From Paralvinella palmiformis (taxonomy: Eukaryota > Annelida > Polychaeta > Terebellida > Alvinellidae), in assembly GCA_025642065.1 (NCBI GenBank), contig JAODUP010000006.1, positions 310,001 to 374,000 of the forward strand: a stretch of 64,000 bases of DNA. The letters are read 5' to 3'. The position numbers and the translations under genes were made by a program. The notes under the pieces are model-generated. The model saw only the letters and a list, made by a program, of their open reading frames with translations. It was not told the DNA's origin and searched no databases. Shown here one piece after another: positions 25,693 to 51,293 of this stretch (the first letter of the stretch is position 1; each line of letters starts with the position of its first letter).

Positions 25693-27220
25693 CTAAGTCG
25701 TTTGCTAGGAACTACTCTACGTAAATGCCTTATGTTTAGAAAAGGAATTCATAATATCAGAGTGTAATGTTATTGAATATGCAAATAGAAGAGTCACGTG
25801 TTTTGTACATTAGTTCATTATTCCAATGTATTTAGTAGTTAGTATGATGCCAGTGTGTCATGTGTTGTGTTTGTTTTTTTCTTCTCGTATTGAATACTAG
25901 TATTCTACTTAGAGGAGACTATTGGTAACCTGAATTTATCAACACATTTGTGAAGAGAATTTGTTTTCTGGGTTAACTTTTAAGGTAACCAAAGTATGCA
26001 GCTGAAACCTAGAGTTGTGTACTTTTTTTGCCATCAAAATAGTGATTGGAGAAATTGATTTTATTGCTTCAGTCTGGACCTTTTGCCATAATTTTCAACA
26101 CATATTGAGGCAATAAATTAGGGTGTTTATAGAATTGTCTATTTTCATATCATTGTTGTATTTATTAGTATTTTGCTCTCTCTTTCTATGTGTGCAAGCG
26201 TGTGTGTGTACACTAGTTAGGTTAGATGTATGTAATGTACACATTTTTTTTTGTTTTTTATACATTTAATTGTAAGAATATTTACAGAGTGTCTAAAGGT
26301 CATGTCTTATTGCGACAAAACAGAAAACCTTAATTAAGCAGGTCAACATTTACTGAGCCTGTTTCTGTTAATCTTGTTGATTTTTCTGTTTGTGTTATGA
26401 TGTTAAGAAAAGAAGTACAGATGCTTAATGATCCCCGAAATGGAATGCTATTTTAAATTATTGTTTCCTTGTGTATCCTATGCCTAACTGCTTATAATTT
26501 ATATTACACGTTATTAATGAGATGTTTCACAATACAAATTAACTGTTTGGTGCTTGGACATGAATTTTGTAATTACCAAGACAATTGTCTTTTTAACATG
26601 ATGAAAATGGAGTAAGCCTTATTTATCACAGTTTAAAGCTGTTGGGTTTACCATGGGTGGGCTGATACAAATTTCTGTTAACTTGTTTGACTAGGTTAAT
26701 CACAGGTCTTGTGGTAATTGGACATTGTGAAAAGGAAAGGGCCTCATTTATGTGTGTCAGTTTTCAAGTGTGTATACAGTGGATTTGAGATTATTGTTGT
26801 TTGTAACAAGTTATAAATATTGCTGCAGTTAAGCAGAATTTAATACTAAACTCACTAATAGCCAGTACAGGTTTTGACATTGCTGACAATTTTTGTATTT
26901 ATCACTGAATGATCATGGTTTAGGTTGGGGCTTATTATTATACTACACATTTTTTCCCTGACCTTTTCCAGTGAAGTGTATGTTGAAGAATTATTTTAGA
27001 AATGTTACCAGATAATTACATTCTCTTTGTAAATACTTAAAGAGTGGAATAGGTACACCTGTTTAAACTTGCATAGGCTTTTTCAAACATGCAATTATTA
27101 AATTCTCATTGTAGGTCCTAACATGATAAATCATGTAGCTTGACATTTAAAGAATTTGCTGGTGTTTGAGGCAAATTATCAGAAATATTTAATATTAAAA
27201 TTGTATTTTATTTTAATAAA
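25693..27220 (+). other. Probable unkempt 3' UTR
   Basis: AT-rich stretch after the UNK stop with ATTTA-type elements and no ORF. Candidate poly(A) signals AATAAA are at 26112-26117 and 27215-27220; the latter is followed by CA- and AT-rich sequence. UNK and the next gene converge tail to tail. Confidence 0.5.
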
Positions 27221-27241
27221 TATTTAGCCATTATTCATATG

Positions 27242-27275
<34 letters not shown>

Positions 27276-28373
27276 ATAGGATGTAATTATTTGAATCAAA
27301 TAGAGTATTACTTTGGTTCCGTGCTATAATTCCATTATGATCACATACACGTTTGTTTAATATGATTTAAGCAAAGTTATTCTTTTTTTATATACATATC
27401 AAATCTACGTAGTGTCAGTCTGTCTTCACTGTGTCATAATGTTTCATCTAATTACTTGTACGTGTGTTATAGGCTAGATAATTTCAAATTGCATGGTTGT
27501 TTTCTATAATCTGAAGTGTTAAGGTTTTGATTGGACAAGCGGATGGCTTGTTTAGGTTAGTATTGCCATATATGCAGGTGGAATAACAAATCCTATTCAG
27601 GTATTTTGTACTGGAAGCTGGTGATGCTTAAGTGGAAGATGCAGCTATAGAGACATTATGTACAAAATTAGTTTCTCGGTGGTAAATTCCTCCACTCGGA
27701 TGTCTGTATAATAAATTTCACTGGCTGGCCAGTCATAACATTGTGTGCATTTTAGCTGTGTGTAAGATGAATCGGTAGAAAAATAATCCAATTGAACCTT
27801 TATTGGAATAGCAGCTTAACTGCTGATCATGAGAGCCATACGAGTGGTCATTAAAGCCAGACTGTACTGCACCAAATGTATTACATTTTGTAATTCTTAC
27901 TTCCCACATTTATACTGATGTCATTTTCCGTACTATTTTAGTACTTCACACAGCGAGTTCTGGACATTACATATATTAAATAAAATATTGTTATGCTGAA
28001 GAAATGTTATAAATATTTCCTTTGAAGCAACTACGGCAGGTTTTCTGCCAATAAAATTATGATGGAATGTGTTGCTTTCAATTACCTGGTTTTCAATTAT
28101 TGATTTGATGAAAAAGCCTGCTTCGTTTGTCTTCATGCACGTTTTGCAGGGTTTCTATAAGGTATTGAGTTAGTGTGCGACTCTTGTGTGATCCAGTACT
28201 CATTACGGTATAAATAAAATTAATTTAATAAATTATATAAGTGTATTCCTATAGGAAGCCATTATTTGTTCATTGCAAACATCAGCTGTTGGTGGAAGGG
28301 TTACAACATTTTCTGTGACATAATCGAACAAGCTACAGTTTTGACGGTGTTTTGTTTTTGTTGATAAAAAACG

Positions 28374-28379
28374 TTTATT
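28374..28379 (-). terminator. Candidate poly(A) signal, ACSM copy 1
   Basis: AATAAA on the minus strand, about 430 bases after the stop codon. One of several possible signals. Confidence 0.3.
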
Positions 28380-28809
28380 CAATCAGTAATTGTTACAATT
28401 TTAGTTATAAATGCAAATTGTCTTTTATAACTGAACAACATGACTATATCAATAAAACATGAAGAAAAAAAGACATGGTTACTTTCAGATCAGACGTTTA
28501 TAGCAATGACGTAGCAGTATTATGTTAGCATTTGTATAAAAATATTTGATCTCCAAAGATAATATCTTCTGAAATTGTATGAAAATGATATTCTTAACTT
28601 CCATAGCTGTTCTATTAATCATCATTCATAAAATACAATATTTGATGTGAATATAAACATCATATTGATACACAGAATATTTAAAAAACAGACAACATTA
28701 AATAATCATATTCAAAACACAGATTACAATAAACACAAATAAAGCTGAATAGAATTGTGATTTAAGGCTAGCCAACTGAAAGTATTTATCTATTTTGTTA
28801 GGAGGAATC

Positions 28810-41015
<12,206 letters not shown>

Positions 41016-41261
41016 GATGCTGTCACTGTGGAAAAATGTAAATAAATATTTTGGTAATATTCACATATGTTGAGGGCATTCTTAAAACATGTCTTCTACA
41101 TTTCTTATAAGTCAAAATAATTATCATAAAACATGAAGAAACAATAACAGAATAAGTAAGTACACAGCCAATAGTTAGTATATACTATTACAAATAGTAT
41201 CTGTATCAAACAATGTAACAATTATACTGTATATATTTTTTATTGTAAAACACTACAGCGT

Positions 41262-41392
41262 ATATACTCGCGTATAAGTTTTTTGGGTAGTGAAAAGGGA
41301 GTTCTCGGAAGCAACACACATTTTACTGTATATATTGAATAAATGTACCCAACACTAGTAAGTTGCCTATGCAATTCATATATACGCAGCCT
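41262..41392. mobile_element. Possible short Tigger-like end fragment
   Basis: CGTATATACTCGCGTATAAG resembles the terminal repeat of the element at 49589. A weaker inverted match (TTCATATATACGCAG) lies near 41377-41391. Tentative. Confidence 0.4.
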
Positions 41393-41729
41393 TTAAAGTT
41401 AGTGCCTTTATTCAGGGATTACAATTTTACTCACTTTACCATCCTGCATTTTGTAAAAGGTGACTAAAAAAGGTGAAATCAAATGACCTACTCACTCAGT
41501 CACTATTTAAGAGCATTTCAATATTATTTACCCAGCTGATGATACAATACAGTTTCTAACTTATTAGCTCCAATATCTCAAGTAGAAAACTTCCTTCACA
41601 TACTATAATTAAAGCTTCAGCCAAGATCTAACTGTCACATTTTAAGGAGCATCCAAAATCCCCCCCCCCAATTTGTGCACCTGGTGAGAGGTCAACTCAT
41701 GTTACCTTGAACCCCCTCAGAAATATATG

Positions 41730-41731
<2 letters not shown>

Positions 41732-41789
<58 letters not shown>
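41732..41789. repeat. (AT)n microsatellite
   Basis: Long AT run upstream of ACSM copy 1. Confidence 0.9.
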
Positions 41790-41793
<4 letters not shown>

Positions 41794-42019
41794 CCAATAT
41801 TGAAAATATGATTTAATAATATTTTGAGGTAAATTTGATTAATTGATTGATATTAATTGATTATTTATCCTTGTTATTGCATGATTCACAGCCTCCTTTA
41901 TTCCCTCTTCACATAAAATGTGTGTGTATTAATAATTGAATCTTAATAAAAATAATAGATTAAATACATGTATAACTGAGCTCATTTCTATTTTAGATGG
42001 TGCTGATGTTTAGATAGAT

Positions 42020-42185
42020 TACAGAAAATTTTGATATTGTTTTATGGTCTGTTTTGCTAACGTGGGATTATAACGACCTTCAAAAGTAACGAGATTAAAC
42101 AGTCTTCAGACATAAATTAGTCACGTGTTTGAACCCAGGTTCTATAGGTTGGTGGTCAATCACACTACCAGTTGGGCCATTCAAA
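42020..42185 (-). mobile_element. SINE family A, diverged
   Basis: The minus-strand head TGGCCCAACTGGTAGTGTGA is followed by a B box near GGGTTCAAACACG. The body and the tail (GACCATAAAACAATATC) are decayed. Confidence 0.6.
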
Positions 42186-42469
42186 TCAGACGATTGGATG
42201 AAACATCCCATATACATAATTATAAGTAACACCTGGATTCGAACCTTAACTTTGAGCTCTTGAAGCACGGTGCGCTCGTTGTCCAATGCAGCATGGAAGT
42301 GGTCCTCCTATAGTCTATACTGAGCGAAGTGAGATATTTTCTTTCGAAACACTACCCATGAATGGACTAGCTACTTGGGATATCCAGGAGCCCTTTCCCG
42401 CAGTGCGCTGCAGGCCTACGTGTGTGTGTGTGTGTGTGTGGGGGGGGGGGATGCAGATAGCCTAGATCT

Positions 42470-42610
42470 AGATCAGTAGATGGTATAGCGTATTCTAATA
42501 GAGACCTTCAGATTCGGGTTCGAATTTCATCTTCTCTCTGGGATATTTCATTTGATCATCCCATTTCACAGGTGTGACTAGAGCCGAGGTTAAACATAAC
42601 AGTCAGTCAA
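42470..42610 (+). mobile_element. tRNA-derived SINE head, plus strand
   Basis: TGGTATAGCG (A-box-like, 42481-42490) and GGGTTCGAATT (B box, 42516-42526) are spaced as in a tRNA. A SINE-like body with GGGATATTTCATTTGATCAT follows. Confidence 0.6.
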
Positions 42611-42949
42611 TCACCCACTCACAAAGGTGAGGTGCATAGAGTGAGAGACGTCTCTCTGTGTGTCTGTATGTGCGTTTGTGTCTGTATGTGCGTGTGTTTG
42701 ACCACCATAAGCTGTAAACAGAGATTTGTTGACAATGTTACAAGTAGCCTACCTTTCTCTGGAGTAGCAATGTTGATACAAGACGCATGACTGATACTCA
42801 CTTGAAACCTTTACAGGCTCTTATAGGATACGACCTCTATTCCAGCCAGCAAACATCTCCAGAATGGGTTTCGTAAATCCTTTTGGCGAAATAGGTCACT
42901 GGAGAAATCCTGTTTCGTTGGAACCGATAGTTGCCGACTGTGCGTGCTC

Positions 42950-43080
42950 CTTGGAGAGAAATGTTATTGTTTTACGGGCAATTTTGTGCACATCGTATAC
43001 CAGATGGGTTACGGTGAACACCGAGAAGGACAACAGAAGCAACTTCCCAGCTTTGGAGCGGGGGAAATCCAGGCAAAAAT
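42950..43080 (-). mobile_element. SINE family A, degenerate fragment
   Basis: The tail-like TTACGGGCAATTTTGTGCAC and a body block resemble family A on the minus strand. A similar fragment lies at about 60740-60835. Confidence 0.4.
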
Positions 43081-43276
43081 ATTTATCACTTATATGGTAG
43101 ATCTACACATAAGATGCTTAAACAGCTTAAAATGAACAACACCTCAGATCCAGATGTTATACCAAACAGTATTCATAATGTGCTCCGGATGTCTAGCGGC
43201 TAAGCACGATGCACTTTTTGCTTAAAATGGGTTTCCCCAAACTGCCAAGTTCGATCTCGCAAAAACGTCGAAACCT

Positions 43277-43600
43277 TCTAATAATAATAAATATGTGATA
43301 TTTATATAGCGCTACTATAAGGCGCGTTACAATATTATTTACAATATTATTATCCCTGACTCAGACCTGTTTCCACCCAGCACATATCTCAACTCCCAAG
43401 GAAGCATACAACGAATGCTGTCATTAGTGGCGCAAAGCGTTACTCATACACATAGCCATCGCCTCCGGTCAGGTGCTCATTTTTTTATAGATGAGTGAAC
43501 CAGTCGCCACATGACAGCATTGCACCTCATGGAGCCTCGAACCCGCGACCGTTCGGCTACAAGCCCTATGCTCTAACTAACTGCGCTATCACGGCTCGAC
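43277..43600 (-). mobile_element. tRNA-derived SINE, family B (LINE-type tail)
   Basis: On the minus strand GTCGAGCCGTGATAGCGCAG opens the element (A box TAGCGCAGTTAG). The B box GGGTTCGAGGC is at plus 43534-43544. The 3' end has GTAACGCGCCTTATAGTAGC then GCTATATAAATATCACATAT and (ATT)n. Family match to 29385-29621. Confidence 0.85.
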
Positions 43601-44385
43601 CTTCCAAGGATTAATTTCTCGCTTTACAAGATCGTTGGTGGTTGACCACGTTAAGTGTTATAGGTTGATTGATAGCTTTCGTTTCGTGATTTTATAATCA
43701 TGAAACGGCGAAAGTGCGAGCACTTAATTATTTCTAGTGTGGTCCCTTTTAATTAATTTTCATAAATTCTCCCCCACAACTCACAGTCTATTATGTCCTC
43801 AGGGGGGTATTTTATGTCATCAGGGGAGGGGGGGATATTTTAACGTTTAACGTGGTCAACCACCCACGATGTTGTGAGCCGAGAGATTAATCGGTGGAAA
43901 GGTTTCGACGTTTTGACGGGATCGATCCTGTGATTCTTGGCGGTTACACCAAATCCACCCTTTAGTGCAACGTGTTTAACCATTATAACCTATATATATA
44001 TATATATATATATATATCTAGACCCTGAGGACGTAATTAACTCATACTCACCCGCTTCTGAATTAGACTTATATGAATCATGTAACGAATGTTGGCTGTA
44101 TTTATACTGCCCCCAATGACTATCCAGTCTGTTTTTAAATGTATTTAGTGAGGGTGCACTATTCCTCTTCAGCAGGCCACATATTCCATGAGTTTAGTAT
44201 TATGTTGCTGCATTTTTCATTGATCTTTCTTTCTTTAACTTGAAACTGTGACCTCTAGTGAATGATTTATCTGGTTTGATGTACTCAGCATCTACTGCAT
44301 ACTTTCCAGACAAGTGTTAACTGTTTGTATGTCTCTATCGTGTCGGATTAGACCACAGTGGAAATAAGTGTTTTCACTTTATTGT
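43601..44385. other. Spacer between ACSM copies, unassigned
   Basis: Contains an (AT)n run at 43991-44017 and a block at 44018-44380 that looks like decayed LINE or other repeat sequence but could not be assigned. No gene recognised. Confidence 0.4.
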
Positions 44386-44395
44386 GCTATCCTGG

Positions 44396-44582
44396 GGTTC
44401 CCGTCAAAAGCCCTCTAGGTCAAAAGCCCTCAAATTTTTAGTAGGTCAGAAGCCAGTTAGGGTTAGGGATTAGGGTTTTCCTGATAACAATCAATTTTAT
44501 ATTAAACTGAAAGTGAGGGTTTTTTACCTATTTCAAAATAAGAGGCGAGAGCTTTTAACCTGGGGGCTTTTCACCTACACCC
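44396..44582. mobile_element. 187-bp MITE with 10-bp target duplication
   Basis: Exact direct repeats GCTATCCTGG flank it (44386-44395, 44583-44592). The ends are imperfectly inverted (GGTTCCCGTCAAAAGCCC versus GGGTGTAGGTGAAAAGCCC). The interior repeats TCAAAAGCCCTC-like motifs. A duplication of this size would fit a Mutator-like element. Confidence 0.65.
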
Positions 44583-44637
44583 GCTATCCTGGTACTTTAA
44601 TGTATCTATGTAGTTTAGTGTTATTATATGTATAAAT

Positions 44638-44859
44638 TTACATTAGTGTACAAAATAAATCAACTCGAATCAAACCTCTAGCTCGTCTATAGTAGAGTCT
44701 GGGTAGATCTAGGGTAGTAACTCTCTCAACATAAGACAGGTCCCTCAATGCTGGGGCTAGTTTTGTTGCTCGACGTACGTTGGGTATACTCCAACAGATC
44801 AGTGTTTTTTTAATACTGGGCACCATGCAGGCACACATACTAGCTGTGGCAGTGACCAC
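44638..44859 (-). pseudogene. LINE ORF2 C-terminal fragment
   Basis: The minus-strand reading contains NVRRATKLAPALRDLSY, then ERVTTLDLPRLYYRRARGL, the typical post-RT region of CR1/Rex-type LINEs (RRATKLVPELR...LPxLEYRRxRGD). No upstream RT is joined to it. Confidence 0.8.
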
Positions 44860-45083
44860 CCTCGGCGTGTTTCGGTTCCATCATTCTCCACTGCTCTCCC
44901 GTGAGTTATGAGGTAGGAGTATCAACAGCCATTCGATAAAAGGACCATAATGAAAATAAGTGTTCGCACTCTCGTGTGTTTTAATTATCCGTTTCATACC
45001 AAATTACCATAGTACGGAATAAAAGGCTATAGTAGGCCTACTGCCTGTCCGATATTCCGGCCTTAACTACTTTTGTTCTCTAC

Positions 45084-45290
45084 TCAGGTATTCTTATCAT
45101 TCAGTCTATGCATGGTATTGTGTACACATGTCGTCTTTCCAGTTCTTGTCAAGACTGGACTTAAATAATTCAGGGTAGTGGCTGTGACAACATGATCTGA
45201 TAATGAGTTACAGTCCTGGATCACTCGCTGACTGAACGAGTTTTTCCTGATTTCGAGTCGACAACGTCCCACGAATAACCTCTGACTATG
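45084..45290 (-). pseudogene. LINE ORF2 extreme C-terminus fragment
   Basis: The minus-strand reading GRCRLEIRKNSFSQRVIQD and CNSLSDHVVTATTLN matches the LINE end motif RKxFFSxRVVxxWNSLPxxVV. A frameshift follows. It lies at higher coordinates than 44638-44859 although it should come after that domain on this strand, so the two are separate or rearranged copies. Confidence 0.75.
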
Positions 45291-45364
45291 ACCTCTGGTT
45301 TATATAGATCGTGAAATATATCCACATAATTGTCTTCATTCCATCAATCTCTAGAAACGCTGTC

Positions 45365-45672
45365 CGATAATAAAGTCATAAGAAAGTCACAGATAAGTCA
45401 CACTTTTGGCTAGGAAAAAAGTCACAGTTTATTTAAATACCATTAACAATTAAATTAATAAAACAAACTTTACATCAGTTATTAACTTACAATACTAAAT
45501 GTAGACCTGCCTATACATATTGACAACACTACTTATAACCTAATCGCGTTTTATTCAAGATCTTAAACAAACTAAGATAATGATACAAAAATATATTTAA
45601 GTCAGCCATTTTTGTGACTTTTTTCCTACGACTGTTTTCTGTGACTTTATTCTGCGACTTTTTACCTGAAAC
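45365..45672. mobile_element. Foldback MITE-like element with long imperfect TIRs
   Basis: About 60-bp ends are inverted and imperfect. The left has repeated AAAGTCA-type words then GGCTAGGAAAAAAGTCACAG; the right reverse complement has the same words then CGTAGGAAAAAAGTCACAAA. The centre is AT-rich. Target duplication not found. Confidence 0.6.
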
Positions 45673-46189
45673 CTAAATTGCCGTAATGCTAACGTTACAT
45701 GTATACATTATATTACATCAAGGAGCTCGTCACGAGATCGTTAATATAACAGTTCCAGGTTGTCATATACATCAACATATGCATAGACACCTATAACCAT
45801 AACATCCTTATATATCCTTATTATCCAACATCAGTTTAGAAAGTGTCACTTGTCAGTCGTGACAGCTGACGATGCATGCCATTATTTGTAATGTCACATT
45901 TCGGTCAGAATCTCACATTTATTGTATGCTACATTTTTGTTGTTTTTTAAAATATATTTTTCTCTCTTCATATGTGAGAATCCTCAATTATTTTCTGAGG
46001 AGAATGCATGGTGTCAGTATCAGAATAAGATTGAGAGAGTCATTTTGTGGCTTCAACATTCAATTAGTAGTCTAGTGATATACATTATATCCAAATACTG
46101 ACATCTACGTCAACTTTATTGAAGGCAATTTGTAATTGCTCCAATATAGCTTTTATCTCCTACATCTTCTGATCACTTCTACATGTGTT
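45673..46189. other. Unassigned spacer before duplication unit 2
   Basis: AT-rich sequence with no gene or recognised repeat. Confidence 0.4.
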
Positions 46190-47173
46190 TTATGGGTTAG
46201 ATAATTTCAAACTGTTTTTTTTAAATAATCCGAAGTGTTAGGGTTTGGATTGGATAAGTGAATGTCTTGTTTAGGTTAGTATTGCCATATATGCAGGTGG
46301 AATAACAAATCCAATTCAGGTATTTTGTACCAAAAACTGAAGATGCTTAAATGAAATTAGTTTTTCATTGTTAAATCCTCAACTCAGACGTCTGTGTAAT
46401 AAATTTCTCAGGCTGGCCATTTATAATGGGGTGTATTCGAGTAACCCAAAAACAAAACATTTTAGTATCAGATCAGCTTAATGTATATAATCATATTGGA
46501 GGTGGGCGAGTGGTCACTGAAGATACATTTTGTTTATGACACTGAATGTATTACAATGTTTTGCTTCCCAGATTTATACTGATTATACTATTACATACTA
46601 TTTTAGTATTTCACATAATGAGTTCTGTGCATTACATGCATCAAACAAAATATGATTATGCTGAAGAAATTTCATAAACATTTCCTGGCAGCATCCTCAG
46701 CAGGTTTACTCCTGTAATCTTTATGATGGAATGTGTTACTTTAAATTTTACCAGCTCTCAGATTATGGATCAGATGAACACATTTTCTGTAACTTCGGTT
46801 GTCTTCAAGAAGGTATTTGGTAGATTTAGTTCTGAATGCAAAAAATAATTTATTAATAAAATGACTGAAAATGTACTGTGAAGAAAAAGGTATTATGAAA
46901 ATATTTGACCTTAGAACAATATCCCTTCCAATGTATAGAGGCTATCTCAGTCATAAACAAAAATCCAGTCAAACATTAATCATATATAAAATACAATATT
47001 TAATTTGAATGTGAAAACATATATCACAGCAACATACAGATATAACATTATGAAACGATATACAAGACAATATAAAGTAATTATATAAAAAATAGAGAAT
47101 TATAAAATATACAAATCATAGTGAACAAAGTTTACTTCAGATCACCATCCTTACTGATAGAAAAATAATTAGT

Positions 47174-49294
47174 TTAAGGCTTCCTCTTGACCAATTCCCT
47201 GTCCCGCAGCTCAATTCTGCGAATTTTGCCACTAACTGTTTTAGGCAAACTGTCCACAAACTCGATCTAAAAACATTCACAAAACGCAAATCAGTTCAAA
47301 GTGTTAGATGAAAACAAAACAGTCTGTTCAACAAAAATACATTATTCTGGAGTAATGCAAAATTTCATCAGAAACATTCAATCCAATTACCACTTACTTT
47401 CCGAGGATATTTATATGGTGCTGTTATGGACTTGACGTGGTTCTGTATGTCTTTCATTAAGTTCACCTGATCTGCTTCCTTGTGTTGCTCAGTCAGCACA
47501 ATAAATGCTTTAACAACCTGTGTTATGGCACAAAAAATGACAAACTGTTAAAGAGTGAAAACAGAAAAACAAAAAGAATTTATGAACAAAGTCTCTGGAC
47601 CATAAACAAACTCTATGGACCACGTACCTCGCCTCGTCTTTCATCTGGACTGCTTACAACTGCAGATTCTGCTACTGCTGGATGTTCAATGAGGGCACTT
47701 TCCACCTCAAATGGTCCTATACGATATCTGGTAAAAAAAACATTAACACAGATCACACTTTGTGACAACATTTACCATACAATTTTCAATCAAAACATAT
47801 TATCTAAGAAATATGCAACCATTTCTTCAAGAATGAAAGCATGCCTAAATGTATAAATAGTAATACATCAGAAATTTCAAATTCTATATTGTCCACCAAT
47901 AAAATACAGTTATTTTCTAAATGATACAACTGAAAACAATCCATCTTTTATAACACGCATCAAATCTGTCAAGAAGATTATGTCTTCGATTGTACAATTT
48001 TATTCTCCCAATGATTTGAAGGAAGCCATAACGTTCCAGATATGGAAAATCATCTTATGAAAGAATAATATTGGCAGTACATATTTTTATTACTGTCGTT
48101 GACATAATTAGTGACATATTTACGTAATTGATGACATGTTGACATAATTGATGACATGTTGACATAAATAATTGTACCGCACATTTATGGAAAATATCCT
48201 GATCTATATCTGAATGATCTATATTTCATTTCATCCGATTATCTTCCGAGATTATTTAGGCTATTTATAGAGAAATATCAAAATCTAACTTATTATTATT
48301 ATTGTTTATTATTATTATTATTGCTGTTGTTGTTGTTGTTAGTAAGGTAACCAGATGTACTAAGTGGGCATAAAACAGCAACATCTCATTTCCTATATAT
48401 ACATGTTTGGAATATAATGATTCCTATTAAACACAATCATTGAGCATAAATTACCAAAACGTTTATTATCAAGCACACACTTGAAATGTCAGACTTATAC
48501 GGTTGGATTTGCACTGTGTTTTAATAGGCAACTATATGTTGCTACGTTCAGTACAGGTACAGGAGTCATGAACACAATACTATATCCCTACACAGTCACA
48601 AGCTGCAGATATAATACAACTGATGACATTATATTCTAAAGCATCAACTTCTGACCTATTTCATTAATTCACATATGCTTCTATATGAAATCAACAATGA
48701 ATTTGTTTTACATTTTTAGTCACTTAAGTGAATGTGCAATATCCAATCATAATGGGATAACTGTAGGATGAAACAACTATATGTACAAGCCAAGATTCAG
48801 AGCCCAGTAAATGTATATGTTGCTGTTTTATGTCCACTTTTGTGTACATTGTGAGCTAAATTGACTGCATAATCTCTAAAGATAATGATGGAAAGTGAAG
48901 GGTGAAACATTCTTCTAGCATAGTACAGCTCAGGTTTGAACCCAAGTGCTATAAACTGTGGCCAACCACACTACCAGTTAAGCCATTGAGGTGTCCTTCT
49001 CCATCATTGATAAACTAATTTGTGATCCTATTCCAGTCTCTGATTGTATTAAATCTAAATAACGTATAATGGATAGTGCAACTACACTGTACGTAGCAAT
49101 ATCATTCACGAGAAATACAAACCCAGCTGAGTTTATGACGTCATCAGATCTCCCCACAAACCATAAATACCCATCTTCATCTCTGTATCCTCTGTCACCC
49201 GTCAGATAATAATCTCTTAACATTGTCTGTTCTGTTTTCTCAGGATCATCCTGTTAATAGAATGGAATAATATAGTGAATCCAGGGATAATATA

Positions 49295-49343
<49 letters not shown>

Positions 49344-51257
49344 AGAGAGAAACACATTACATAATACTTCACTGTACTGAACTGAGGTGTAGTAGTTAAC
49401 AGGACATATTATATGTTAACAAAATGGGTGCAGGGACAGTTCAGTTGATCAATCTGAGTGCACTTGAAACAAAAGAGCACTCACACACACATATAAAATA
49501 GTGCTGTACATTGTAACACTGCCACTGTGTAACCACAGTTAACACGAGCCCATATGGGAATTTGTTGATGTATACCCAAAGATATATACCATATATACTC
49601 ATGTATAGGCCGCACTCATGTATAAGATACATCCGGTTTTAGGACCAATAAACCCCCCTAGAGTTGAACCGTGTATAAGATGCACTAAAATCTGCAAAGT
49701 TATTCAAAACCTCAAAATTCATCATCATCACTATCTTCATTGAACATCTGTTGTATCTGTTCATGTGTCATCGCCTTCTTTGTCGGAGTCAGATTTGTCA
49801 TACTGTTCATCCCACAATATATCATCTTCCGCGCCATCTAAATTTTGAATGATTTGATAATACTACCAGGGTCGATTTAATCCCAGGCTGTTTTCACCCA
49901 CTGTGTGACGATAGGTAACAACGGCCGCTTAAGGTTGTTTGCGTTCGTTTTCGTAATGCTCTTTGAAGTAGTTTATTAGTAGTTCCCATGTGCCAGCTTT
50001 GGAAATAATTAACACAGTGTTTGCTGAAATCAATTTCCTTGATGTGGCTTCTATGGTCATTCTTTGCGTGGCCTCATTTATCATTCCGGTCAATTCACAC
50101 ACGCTCACACATTTCAATAGTAAGAACATGTCTTAGATAGATCCAGATCAGTTGACACCTCTAGATAATAAATCACCATGTGCTGGCCATTCCCAGCTGG
50201 CCTTGGTACCAGCGACCAGTCTGACCCTGACTACGTTACCCATAAATTATTACTTAACAACAGGCCGACAAAAACTGAATACATGTGATCAATCCGAACA
50301 TCTAAAGATCATGGGCCAATCTTGTCGCCCGTTAAGTCAACGACCTTCTAGGCCTGTGAACTTTACACTTTGTGGTCATGTCATTAATTAGAGCATCATG
50401 ATTATGTTTTGCTTCGAAAGACAACAGGGAAAACACACCTAATTAATTTGTTTTTGTTCAAATATTACCTTCCTTTTTAGTCTGACCCATGTATAAGACA
50501 CACTCACTTTTGGTGCGATTTCGTGGTATCAAAAGTGCAGCCTATACACGAATATATACGGTACCCATTCAGTAAGCATCTATTTGAAGACAAAAACTAG
50601 TTTGCATGGGCAAGTGCAGAGAAACCACAGAATCAATGTGTAGTCAGATCCAAGCACATTATAAAGATACCCAATACATACAACATAACCTTCAAAAAAT
50701 CCTATAGGTCTGTTAGGCTTCACTTTAAGTGCAAGATTTCCTTCTTGTTTAGTACCAGTTTCGTGTCCTTCATCATCAACAATCTGTAAAAGAGAATTGT
50801 TATCTTAACAAGGGAGAATAGAAAATTATATACATTAATATGTACTTTTAATATTTTTTAGTCAGATGCAGTTATTAACTCATATCTGGAGACCACAAAT
50901 TTAAGTCTTGTCCTGTACACTTACCCGCACATCCATTCCTGGTGGAGGTTTCCCCATTGATCCAGGTTTGTTCAGGAGACAACGAAAAGTAGCCGACAGC
51001 AAAACCTAGCCAAGTCACAATTTAATGAATATATAAGCAATCAGTTGACCCAGTGAGACAAATCACTAATCCGTAAAATATGTATACAATGTGAAAATAA
51101 CAACTGAAATTGTCACTTAAAATCATCTGTTAGTAAAGTTAGTAAAATAAAATATATCCTACTGTCTCTGTTTGTCCATATCCTTCTCTAACTGTGAATT
51201 GTGTGTTGTTATACCATTCACCAGTCACTTCAGGGTTCTGTAAAGAAACATGTTATC

Positions 51258-51293
<36 letters not shown>

